A stretch of 64,000 bases of DNA from Chloracidobacterium sp. (GTDB taxonomy: Bacteria > Acidobacteriota > Blastocatellia > Pyrinomonadales > Pyrinomonadaceae), in contig JABTUB010000001.1 in assembly GCA_015075585.1 (NCBI GenBank), positions 496,001 through 560,000 on the forward strand, written 5' to 3'. The notes under the pieces were generated by a model. It did no database searches. It was not told the origin of the DNA and saw only the letters and a program-made list of their open reading frames with translations. The position numbers and the translations under genes were made by a program. Below are positions 42,686 through 50,229 of this stretch, piece after piece (within the stretch, counting starts at the first letter, position 1; each line of letters opens with the position of its first letter).

Positions 42686-43528
42686 ATGAAGTATTCCATG
42701 CGCAGTGCAAGACCGCAGGTTAGATGTGCCGCATTACTTGTCGGCATCGTCCTCGCGCTGTTCGCACCGCTGCACGCTCAAGGCACCGCCCCCGCAAAGA
42801 TAAAGCTTGGCTCTGAAACGGCCAAGAACGGTTTTAAGAATGAGGATGAGATCCGCGATAAGTTCAATGATTGGCGTAATGACCACGATGCCCGCGAGTG
42901 GCTGATCGCGATGAATTTTGATCCGTCGAAGATCGAGAGCGTCGTTGCCGCCAAGCCGCATGGTGAAAAGGCAGATGTTGAGATCACGGTAACAACGGCG
43001 GACGGCGTTCGTAAGGAGGGCATTTCAATAAAGCTCGTGTCGAGCGCGAACGGCTTTAATCAAGTAGATAAACGCTGGCTTGCGACCTACGCCCGTATGT
43101 GGAAAATGCCGGATGATGTTCATAATTCGCTGAAATTCTTTGTCGGCGAGGTCCCGCCCGCGGCAAAAAGCCGTGACCCCAAGCGGATGTATCTGAACGA
43201 GCTGAGTGATGACGAACGTCAAGCCGTTCTCGACTTCTTTACCGCGAATAAGGACAAGATCGCTGCCGATCTGATCGCGGGCAGCGGCGTTCACGCCGCG
43301 CGATGGGTAATGGTCGCGTATAAGGCAACTGATGATACACGCTGGGTCATACGCTCAGCGTCGGACGCGATCAAGTATTTCAGCGAAGGTGATGTTGAGC
43401 TGACGCGAACGGGCAATTTGAAGATCGGCCGCATCACAATGCAGCGCAAGGGCGGCGACGGCGGCCGCGAAACCGCTAAGATGCTTCAGTTCAAGATAAA
43501 TCCGGTACAGCTATTTCCCGCACAATAG
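42686..43528 (+). CDS. Exported HinP1I-like restriction endonuclease homologue
   Basis: A 280-residue protein. From residue 40 to the end it aligns without large gaps with the type II enzyme HinP1I (cuts GCGC), as remembered: LGSETAKNGFKNE, IKLVSSANGFNQVDKRWLA, KRMYLNELS, ARWVMVAYK and RITMQRKGGDGGRETAKMLQ all have direct counterparts. HinP1I catalytic Asp62 and Lys83 correspond to Asp97 and Lys116; Gln81 corresponds to Ser114. Residues 1-32 form a signal peptide absent from HinP1I (basic start, CAALLVGIVLALFAPLHA, then cleavage). No in-frame start skips it. No methyltransferase gene is nearby. It sits 12 bases behind the SpoIID gene and 1 base from a convergent gene. Confidence 0.85.
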   Translation: MKYSMRSARPQVRCAALLVGIVLALFAPLHAQGTAPAKIKLGSETAKNGFKNEDEIRDKFNDWRNDHDAREWLIAMNFDPSKIESVVAAKPHGEKADVEITVTTADGVRKEGISIKLVSSANGFNQVDKRWLATYARMWKMPDDVHNSLKFFVGEVPPAAKSRDPKRMYLNELSDDERQAVLDFFTANKDKIAADLIAGSGVHAARWVMVAYKATDDTRWVIRSASDAIKYFSEGDVELTRTGNLKIGRITMQRKGGDGGRETAKMLQFKINPVQLFPAQ

Positions 43529-43529
43529 T

Positions 43530-44879
43530 CTATCCGCAGCGTCCATTGCGCCATAGTGCCTTGTAACAAGCCCACGAAAACACAAGCCCGGCATCTGCCT
43601 GAGCCTTTCGCTTCCGATCGTATTCGCGACGGTCCCAGAACGATCCGCCGCCCACGAATGAATAAACTGTGATCGAGAGTTCGATATTCGGCTCCATGCA
43701 TGGATTGTTTGGCGGCGCCCAACACTCATATGATTCAAGCTTTTGTATGCGCTCGATCTTTTTTGTCTTGAACTGTGCCGGAAGGTCGTACGGATTCCAC
43801 ACTTGACCTGACGTATTGCTATCTACGGCGATCGGAAGCGGTTCAAGATGGACAACATAGAGCCTTGATCCTCCGCCGTCGCGAACAAGATCGGACGGAA
43901 CATCACTCCATTTATCAGTAAATCCCCTGGCCTTAACTCGTATGCGCACTTCGGTGTGAATCCCTGCCCTTTCGGGCATCGTTACGTTCATAGGCTGTGT
44001 TCTGCCCTGCGCGTTGGTGGTTCCCCTCGCGTATGCCAGGTCGCCAAGGCCGGCTGTGCCGGTTAAGTTTAGTTCAACGCTCGCTCCGGGTATCGCTTTT
44101 CCGGTTTTCGAGTTGACGGCCTCAACTACCAACCTGAAATCCTCAACTTTTTTCTTTTCCCGAAGTTTGATCACGATCTGATCCGAAGTAGCAGTTCTGC
44201 GGTCATTTGGGTCAATGTCCTGCAGAGAACCGATGAGGGCTACACCCGTGGCAGTTTCCCAACCATTAGCCTTGACCTTAACCTGTACCTCAGTTCCAAT
44301 GACGAACGGCTCGTTAAAAACCGCTATTCCACTTGCGTCGGTCAAAATCGCTTTAAAGTCGGATTCGGTTTCCGGGCTCCATGCGTCAACATTTGCGTTT
44401 TTCAGCGGAATAGTCGTTAGTCCACCCGAACTATCGGTTTTTTCTCCGAGGACTTTGACGGTTAGTTTTCGGGAGGTGAATAAGATATCTTTTTCGAGCG
44501 TAATACCGACGTTTTTTGTCAACTGACCCGGCTGATCTGGGGTCGGAACCGAAATATAAACTTCTTTCTTTTTATAGAATTTATTCTCGACGTAAACCTT
44601 GTACGTGCCGGGCGAGACGAAGATAAGCGCAAATCCCATGTCATCGATGGCAAAGAAGGCATCGGTTGACTGGTTATAAATAACCTTGGCCGCCCGAACG
44701 TCATAGATAACACTGCCCGGGACCTGCGATGCTATCCTGATCTTGGTTCCGGCAACCGTGCCGCCGTCGGAAGCGCTTACGTCGATTCGCAAGGTAAACT
44801 CCTTTTGGGCAGCGACCGGCAGCGAAGAAAGTCCTACAAGCAAGTACGTCCCAGCTAAAATAAAGAATAGTCTTTTCAT
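43530..44879 (-). CDS. Secreted multi-Ig (carboxypeptidase-regulatory-like) protein
   Basis: A 449-residue exported protein. The start ATG 44879 is fixed by a strong ribosome site, AGGAGG, 5 bases ahead, one of the best in the window. The signal peptide is about 1-23 (RLFFILAGTYLLVGLSSLPV). Three or more beta-sandwich domains follow, with CarboxypepD_reg/Big_1-like cues: TDASGIAVFNEPFVIG, NSKTGKAIPGASVELNLTG and TNAQGRTQPMNVTMP. The C terminus has four Cys (CWAPPNNPC, SWACYKALWRNGRC), possibly disulfides. No enzyme motif. It probably works as an extracellular structural or binding protein. Confidence 0.7.
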   Translation of the reverse strand: MKRLFFILAGTYLLVGLSSLPVAAQKEFTLRIDVSASDGGTVAGTKIRIASQVPGSVIYDVRAAKVIYNQSTDAFFAIDDMGFALIFVSPGTYKVYVENKFYKKKEVYISVPTPDQPGQLTKNVGITLEKDILFTSRKLTVKVLGEKTDSSGGLTTIPLKNANVDAWSPETESDFKAILTDASGIAVFNEPFVIGTEVQVKVKANGWETATGVALIGSLQDIDPNDRRTATSDQIVIKLREKKKVEDFRLVVEAVNSKTGKAIPGASVELNLTGTAGLGDLAYARGTTNAQGRTQPMNVTMPERAGIHTEVRIRVKARGFTDKWSDVPSDLVRDGGGSRLYVVHLEPLPIAVDSNTSGQVWNPYDLPAQFKTKKIERIQKLESYECWAPPNNPCMEPNIELSITVYSFVGGGSFWDRREYDRKRKAQADAGLVFSWACYKALWRNGRCG

Positions 44880-45064
44880 AATCGCCTCCTGAGACAGGAT
44901 GTACCCGAAACACGCTCTAATTTCGTTACCGAAGAGAGCGCCTTTATCCGGTTTGTCGGAGGTCGGCAATAGAAAACGTTAAGCGCCGCAATTCTATGAT
45001 AGTTTTTCTGGTAATACAAGAGAAAATGAGTGGTTTACCGACATCGATGGTTTAGAATCAAAGG

Positions 45065-45154
45065 ATGCGGTTTTCAAAACAACAGATCACCGGAGCGTTC
45101 GTGATACTCGCGGTGATCTGTTTCGTAACCTTGATCAGGCTAGTTATGAATTAG
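45065..45154 (+). CDS. Candidate 29-residue single-helix membrane protein
   Basis: A short frame (MRFSKQQ, then ITGAFVILAVICFVTLIRLV, then MN) that codes for a short basic N terminus and one hydrophobic helix. A TAGAAT hexamer at 45053-45058 lies just upstream, in the same geometry as several larger genes of the window. It occupies the middle of an otherwise empty 271-base gap and its stop overlaps the convergent osmC stop. Without comparison to relatives this stays tentative. Confidence 0.35.
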   Translation: MRFSKQQITGAFVILAVICFVTLIRLVMN

Positions 45155-45576
45155 TTGTCGAATTTTGCGTCCATCGTGATCTCGGCGTTAAAGAGCTTCG
45201 AAACGGGACAGCCGTTCTTTGCGTTATTTGCTGCGGTCATGAATGCGGCTTGATCGGCTCCGGGAATCTTTGCATGTACGTCCAGATGAGCCTTTGTGAT
45301 CGTAAATCCCGAATCGTCCTTGTCGATCGTTACCGACGAGGTCGTCTTGATGTAGTCAGCCGTCAGGCCGGCATTGGCGAGCATCAGCGACATCGCCATT
45401 GAGAAGCAGCCTGCGTGGGCCGCAGCGAGTAATTCTTCGGGATTCGTACCTTTGCCGTCCTCAAATCGAGTGCCGAATGAATAAAATGCGTTCTCGATAA
45501 CGCCGCTTTCGGTCGAGACGACGCCCTTGCCTTCTTTTATGCTGCCGTTCCATTCGGCAGAAGCTTTTCGTATCAT
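45151..45576 (-). CDS. osmC: OsmC/Ohr-family peroxidase
   Basis: A 141-residue OsmC-family thiol peroxidase. The two reactive cysteines are in LLAAAHAGCFSMAMSLMLA and AKNGCPVSKLF; the N-terminal SAEWNGSIKEGKGVVST and the GTNPEELLAAAHA motif place it in the OsmC rather than the Ohr subgroup. It reduces organic hydroperoxides in the cytoplasm. Monocistronic on the minus strand. Confidence 0.92.
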   Translation of the reverse strand: MIRKASAEWNGSIKEGKGVVSTESGVIENAFYSFGTRFEDGKGTNPEELLAAAHAGCFSMAMSLMLANAGLTADYIKTTSSVTIDKDDSGFTITKAHLDVHAKIPGADQAAFMTAANNAKNGCPVSKLFNAEITMDAKFDN

Positions 45577-45691
45577 AATTCCTCCAAAAAAGATAAAACA
45601 TCTTTACTTCAAGAATACCATATCGGGATGCTTTGACTCATTTTGCCCGGGCTGCGTTCCACTTGCCGCGGCCGCGTGATAATCTCGAATT

Positions 45692-46648
45692 GTGGACGAA
45701 AACCGAGCCGAGATCTACGCGATCGCAGGGCCGACCTGTTCGGGAAAAACGAAGCTGGCCGTTGACCTGGCATTGCAGATCGGCGGCGAGGTGATCAATT
45801 TTGATTCGGTACAGATCTACAAAGACATCGAGGTCGCAACCGCGAAGCCGACCGCTGACGAAATGTGCGGCGTGCCACATCATCTGATCGACTATGTCGA
45901 TCCGAACATCACATATACGGCGGCGGATTGGGCGGGCGATGCAGTGAAAAAGATAGCCGAAATAGAGGAACGCGGCAATCGCGTCATCCTCGTCGGCGGC
46001 ACGGGCTTTTACCTTCGCACGCTGCGTCGCCCGCTTTTTGAAGCGCCGGCGACCGACCCGCGGCTTCGCGAGCATTTCCGCTCACTGCATCGAAGCCACG
46101 GTGCACATTACCTGCATGAAATGCTTGCAGAACTTGATCCGGAGCTTGCCGACACGCTGGAATTGAACGATTATGTGCGTGTCATACGCGGCCTCGAATA
46201 TTTCTATCAAACGGGCCGCAGATTGTCTGAGGTGCAGCCGGAGCGACAGGAGCCGCCTGAGTTTGCGTCGCGCATTCGGTTATTTGTCCTCGACCCGCCG
46301 CGCGATGTTCTCTACGAAAAAATAAACCGACGGACCGAGGCCCATTTCGCCGCGGGCCTCGTCGAAGAGGTCGAACGCCTCCGTGCCGAAGGCGTTCGCG
46401 ATGACACGAACGCACTCCGAGCGCATGCGTATCGCCGTGTCTGTGAATTTCTTCGCGGTGAGCGTGATCTCGCGTCCGCGATCGAAAGATCAAAGCAGGA
46501 CGTGCGGCATTATGCGAAGCGGCAATTGACATGGTTTCGCAGCGAACCTGACGCGATATGGCTAAAGGGTTTCGGAACAGACGACGGACAACTCGCCGCC
46601 TTGCTTGAACAGGTTAGTAATGAGCGAAGCGAAAGTATTGTCGCATAA
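45692..46648 (+). CDS. miaA: tRNA dimethylallyltransferase MiaA
   Basis: A 318-residue enzyme that prenylates A37 of tRNAs reading UNN codons. The P loop is AGPTCSGKTKLAVDLAL; DSVQIYKDIEVATAKPT and GVPHHLIDYVDP follow; VILVGGTGFYLRTL and QDVRHYAKRQLTWFR are the other family blocks. It uses DMAPP from the MEP pathway, four genes of which are in this window. The start is GTG 45692, with a GATAAT hexamer 9 bases upstream and no Shine-Dalgarno. hfq follows 49 bases later. Confidence 0.95.
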   Translation: MDENRAEIYAIAGPTCSGKTKLAVDLALQIGGEVINFDSVQIYKDIEVATAKPTADEMCGVPHHLIDYVDPNITYTAADWAGDAVKKIAEIEERGNRVILVGGTGFYLRTLRRPLFEAPATDPRLREHFRSLHRSHGAHYLHEMLAELDPELADTLELNDYVRVIRGLEYFYQTGRRLSEVQPERQEPPEFASRIRLFVLDPPRDVLYEKINRRTEAHFAAGLVEEVERLRAEGVRDDTNALRAHAYRRVCEFLRGERDLASAIERSKQDVRHYAKRQLTWFRSEPDAIWLKGFGTDDGQLAALLEQVSNERSESIVA

Positions 46649-46697
46649 TGAAAATCTGTTATAATCATAAAAATTTGCCAAAACTAAAGAGGAGATT

Positions 46698-46922
46698 ATG
46701 GAAAAGCAGGCCGCTCAAAACATCCAAGACGCCTTTTTGAACTCCGCCCGTCGCGAACGAGCCTCTGTCACTGTCCATTTGCTTCACGGCTCGACATTGT
46801 CGGGCCGCATCAAGAGTTTTGATAAATTCTCGGTCCTGCTTGACGTCTCCGGAACGGATGTTCTGATATTCAAGCACGGCGTTTCCACCATCTCGATAGA
46901 ACGGCGGCCCGCCGCGGAATAG
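46698..46922 (+). CDS. hfq: RNA chaperone Hfq
   Basis: A 74-residue Sm-like protein. Sm1 is NIQDAFLNSARRERASVTVHLLHGSTLSGRIK (shown here only to mark the region); the Sm2 motif is LIFKHGVSTI in place of the enteric VYKHAIST, keeping the Lys-His pair of the proximal site. The rim patch is RRER. No long acidic C-terminal tail follows. GAGGAGA before the ATG is a good ribosome site. The miaA-hfq order is conserved in many bacteria. The stop TAG overlaps the GTG start of tmk by 1 base. Confidence 0.94.
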   Translation: MEKQAAQNIQDAFLNSARRERASVTVHLLHGSTLSGRIKSFDKFSVLLDVSGTDVLIFKHGVSTISIERRPAAE

Positions 46923-47557
46923 TGATCTTGGAAGGGAAATTCATAACGCTCGAAGGCATCGACGGCAGCGGCAAATCGACACAGTTGAAGATGCTCGCTG
47001 ACGCTTTGCGCAGACAGGGCATCGAAGCGGTAACGACACGCGAGCCCGGCGGCACGCCTTTAGGTCGTCGCTTGCGCGAGGCGTTCCTGGAAACGCACGA
47101 GGCTGTTTCACCCATCGCCGAGCTGCTGCTCTTTGCTGCCGACCGCGCCCAGCATGTCGAGCATTTGATAAAACCATCGCTTGCCGAGGGCAAGATCGTC
47201 ATATCGGATCGTTACGCTGACGCGACCGCTGCGTATCAGGGTGCCGGCCGCGGGTTTCCGTTGGATACCATCGCAGAGGTCATACGCCTCGCAACCGCAG
47301 GCCTCAGCCCCGATATGACCCTCTTCTTTGATATTCCGGTCGAGTCGGCCGTACAACGGATGCAGGTGAGGCCCGATTCGGAGGCAAAAGCGAACCGAAT
47401 GGACGCTGAGACGGCGGAATTCTATGACAGGGTACGCAGAGCGTATTTGGATATTGCGGCACGCGAGAGCGATCGCTTTGTCGTTATTGATGCCTCGCAT
47501 ACGGTCGAAGAAGTACACAGGAAAGTAATGTTGGCGGTCGGCCGGTTGATCTCTTAA
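46922..47557 (+). CDS. tmk: Thymidylate kinase
   Basis: A 211-residue dTMP kinase. The P loop is LEGIDGSGKSTQLKML, the DR(Y) motif is VISDRYADATAAYQGAGRG and the TTREPGGTPLGRRLR block binds dTMP. The Arg in TREPGG and a LID region complete the site. The start is GTG 46922, overlapping the hfq stop, with TTG 46928 as an alternative. The holB ATG follows directly after the stop (47558), the classic tmk-holB pair. Confidence 0.95.
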   Translation: MILEGKFITLEGIDGSGKSTQLKMLADALRRQGIEAVTTREPGGTPLGRRLREAFLETHEAVSPIAELLLFAADRAQHVEHLIKPSLAEGKIVISDRYADATAAYQGAGRGFPLDTIAEVIRLATAGLSPDMTLFFDIPVESAVQRMQVRPDSEAKANRMDAETAEFYDRVRRAYLDIAARESDRFVVIDASHTVEEVHRKVMLAVGRLIS

Positions 47558-48595
47558 ATGTTTACGCAACTCATTGGTAATGAAGGAAATAAACGGCTGC
47601 TCATGCGGCTGCTTGCCGAAGGGCGTTTGCCGCCGTCTTTCCTCTTTGCCGGGCCTGAAGGTGTCGGTAAGCGGCAGTTCGCCGTCGAGGTCGCTAAAGC
47701 GGTCGTTTGTACGAATTCGGTGAACGGCGAGGCTTGCGGCGAGTGCAGTGCGTGCCGCCGCTGCGAGGTTTTCCAGCAGGCGAAAGAGGACGATAAGGAC
47801 GGGCACAAACTGATACAGTGGAGCGCGCACCGCGATGTCGGAATGGTGGTACCGTATAATCGCCACATCCTTGTGGATGCGATACGTGATCTCGAAAAGG
47901 AAGCGAACTTCAGGCCGTTCGAGGCCGCTGCACGGGTTTTTATCGTTGATGATGCCGACCGTATGAATGATGCGGCGGCGAACGCGATATTAAAGACGCT
48001 CGAAGAGCCGCCTGCGGCATCGTACATATTTCTGCTGACCTCGCGACCCGACTCGATGCTCGCGACCATACGCTCACGGTGCCAGATGATCCGCTTCTCG
48101 CCAATTCAGACGAATGCGATAGAAGAATTTTTGATCCGCGAAAATGGTTACTCAGCCGATGAAGCAAGGCTCGCGGCTGCCGTCTCGTACGGCAGCATCG
48201 GACGTGCCTTGTCCATAAAGCCTGCGGAATATCGTGAGCGTACCGAACTGATGATCGCCGTGATCAGAAGCATTGTACGCATCGGTGATGCCGCGGCGCT
48301 GATGAACATATCAAAAGAGCTTACCGAAGCCAAAGAAAAAGAGCATTTTGAAGAAAACCTCGATATACTTGAATCGTTGATTCACGATGTGTGGACGCTT
48401 AGCGTCGGCGCAGGTGCCGAGCGTGTCGTTCATTCAGAATACGCGGCGGAGTTGGTACAGGTCGCTAAAATGCGGCCGAGCAGCACGTTTGCCGGCTGGA
48501 TCGACGCGATCGAAGAGCTTCGGCTGAGCCTCGACGTTAATATCAACAAGAAGGTTGCGACCGACGCACTCTTTGTTACAATGGCGAACGGATGA
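47558..48595 (+). CDS. holB: DNA polymerase III delta-prime subunit
   Basis: A 345-residue AAA+ clamp-loader subunit. The P-loop-like segment GPEGVGKRQFAVEVAK, the four-Cys zinc module (CGECSACRRC), VFIVDDADRMNDAAANAILK (Walker B) and TLEEPPAASYIFLLTSRPDSML with the SRC motif (IRSRCQMI) identify it. The C-terminal collar domain is shorter and less conserved. The stop overlaps the next ATG (48592). Works with tau/gamma and delta to load the beta clamp. Confidence 0.93.
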   Translation: MFTQLIGNEGNKRLLMRLLAEGRLPPSFLFAGPEGVGKRQFAVEVAKAVVCTNSVNGEACGECSACRRCEVFQQAKEDDKDGHKLIQWSAHRDVGMVVPYNRHILVDAIRDLEKEANFRPFEAAARVFIVDDADRMNDAAANAILKTLEEPPAASYIFLLTSRPDSMLATIRSRCQMIRFSPIQTNAIEEFLIRENGYSADEARLAAAVSYGSIGRALSIKPAEYRERTELMIAVIRSIVRIGDAAALMNISKELTEAKEKEHFEENLDILESLIHDVWTLSVGAGAERVVHSEYAAELVQVAKMRPSSTFAGWIDAIEELRLSLDVNINKKVATDALFVTMANG

Positions 48596-49053
48596 GCGTT
48601 ACCGAAACATTTGCACAAGCACCAGTTCAGCATGCGGAGCCGACGACCTCATCGTCGGCCGCGCGCCTGTCTGCCGGTGCGGGCGCGGCTGCGTTGTTGG
48701 GCGGATCGGCTTTTGTAGCGTATTTTGATCCGACGCAGGTGCATTTCTTTCCCGTGTGCCTTTTATATTCTGTAACGGGATTTGCATGTCCGGGCTGCGG
48801 GCTTACACGCGGATTTCATTCGCTTTTCCACGGTGATCTTGTCGGGGCACTCGGGTTCAATGCGTTCGTGCCTGTTTGGGCGGTGATCATAGCCTGGACC
48901 TTTATATCGCTGAGTTTGCTTGCGATACGCGGACGCGGCTTGAAGATGTGGCCGACAAACCCTCGGTTCCTCTACGGCTTTATGTGTTTACTGGTAGTTT
49001 TCGGCGTCGTTCGCAACATTCCTGCTTGGCCGTTCACATTTCTGTTCCCGTAA
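48592..49053 (+). CDS. DUF2752 membrane protein
   Basis: A 153-residue protein of the DUF2752 family. The signature is CLLYSVTGFACPGCGLTRGF, a Cys-Pro-Gly-Cys-Gly-x-Thr-Arg motif, set between three hydrophobic helices (AGAAALLGGSAFVAYF, AFVPVWAVIIAWTFISLSLL, YGFMCLLVVFGVVRNI). The function of the family is unknown. It overlaps holB by 4 bases; the pairing may just reflect dense packing. Confidence 0.88.
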   Translation: MSVTETFAQAPVQHAEPTTSSSAARLSAGAGAAALLGGSAFVAYFDPTQVHFFPVCLLYSVTGFACPGCGLTRGFHSLFHGDLVGALGFNAFVPVWAVIIAWTFISLSLLAIRGRGLKMWPTNPRFLYGFMCLLVVFGVVRNIPAWPFTFLFP

Positions 49054-49080
49054 GCAGCCGTCCGATAGGATGAACTAAGT

Positions 49081-49119
49081 AGCCGCCGCTATGTACTCTG
49101 TGCAAGCGGCTTTTCTTTT
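49081..49119 (+). terminator. Intrinsic terminator after the tmk-holB unit
   Basis: AGCCGC (49081-49086) pairs with GCGGCT (49106-49111) and is followed by TTTCTTTTT. It ends the plus-strand unit and overlaps the 3' end of the convergent ispG gene. The 19-base loop is long, which lowers confidence. Confidence 0.45.
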
Positions 49120-50195
49120 TCCGCCTCGTTCTTTTTTAGCTCTTCACGCAGGAGTTCGACCTCGCGTACAAAGTCCTCGACGATATCATTGCCTGAGACA
49201 CGCCTCATCGGCACGCCGTCCTTAAAGATCATGCCGACATTACGTCCGAATGTTATTCCGAGTTGCGAGTCATGGGCTTCGCCCGGGCCGTTGACGGCGC
49301 ATCCCATGATCGAAAGATGCAGCGGTTCTTCCACATGGGCGAGACGGCGTTCGACCTCGGTTACGATCTCGACGAAATTCGGGATGTCGAGACGCCCGCA
49401 CGTCGGACACGCGACGATGGTAACGCCGCGTTTTCTCAGTTCCATCGATTTGAGGATCTCCCAACCGACACGTACCTCTTCGTGAGGTTCGGCGGCGAGC
49501 GAGACGCGGATAGTATCGCCGATGCCCTCGTGGAGCAAGATGCCTAGGCCTATCGCCGATTTAATAGTGCCGCCAAATGGCGTTCCGGCCTCGGTAACGC
49601 CGAGGTGCAGCGGATAATCGACCTTCTCGGCCATAAGGCGGTATGCCTCGACCATACGGTTCACGTCCGATGCCTTGAGCGAGATCACCGTATCGCTGAA
49701 GCCAAGGTCTTCGAGGATGCGTATATGCCGCATTCCGCTTTCGACCATGGCTTCCGGAGTTGCCGATCCGTATTTGCGGAGAAGATCTTTTTCGAGCGAG
49801 CCGCCGTTCACGCCGATGCGGATCGGCACCTTTCGTGCTTCGGCCGCTCGGACGACCTCGCGAACACGGTCGATCGAGCCGATATTGCCCGGATTTATCC
49901 GAAGTTTATCAATGCCCGCGTCAAGTGCTTTTAAGGCAAGTTTGTAGTGAAAATGAATGTCCGCAACGATCGGTACATCGGTACGTTTACGGATCTCATA
50001 CATCGCCGCGGCCGACGCATCGTTCGGGACGGCGATACGGACGATCTCGCATCCGGCGTTGACCATTTCTTCGATCTGCCGGAGCGTACCCTCAACATCG
50101 GTCGTATTGGTCTTTGTCATCGACTGGATCGCTATCGGAGCGCCGCCGCCGATCTGAATATCCCTAACCTTAACTGCCCTTGTTACACGAGCCAT
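49089..50195 (-). CDS. ispG: (E)-4-hydroxy-3-methylbut-2-enyl-diphosphate synthase IspG
   Basis: A 368-residue [4Fe-4S] enzyme of the MEP pathway. The N-terminal TIM barrel (PIAIQSMTKTNTTD, VDYPLHLGVTEAG) is followed by the cluster domain with CPTCGRLD and IMGCAVNGPGEA, whose three Cys and a C-terminal Glu ligate the cluster. ATG 50195 starts the family-like MARVTRAVKVRDI; the longer frame is rejected. It lies 34 bases behind rseP on the minus strand in the order dxr-rseP-ispG. Confidence 0.96.
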   Translation of the reverse strand: MARVTRAVKVRDIQIGGGAPIAIQSMTKTNTTDVEGTLRQIEEMVNAGCEIVRIAVPNDASAAAMYEIRKRTDVPIVADIHFHYKLALKALDAGIDKLRINPGNIGSIDRVREVVRAAEARKVPIRIGVNGGSLEKDLLRKYGSATPEAMVESGMRHIRILEDLGFSDTVISLKASDVNRMVEAYRLMAEKVDYPLHLGVTEAGTPFGGTIKSAIGLGILLHEGIGDTIRVSLAAEPHEEVRVGWEILKSMELRKRGVTIVACPTCGRLDIPNFVEIVTEVERRLAHVEEPLHLSIMGCAVNGPGEAHDSQLGITFGRNVGMIFKDGVPMRRVSGNDIVEDFVREVELLREELKKNEAEKEKPLAQST

Positions 50196-50229
50196 AAAAC
50201 TTCCATTACCAATTGCTGCAAAGCGGCGA

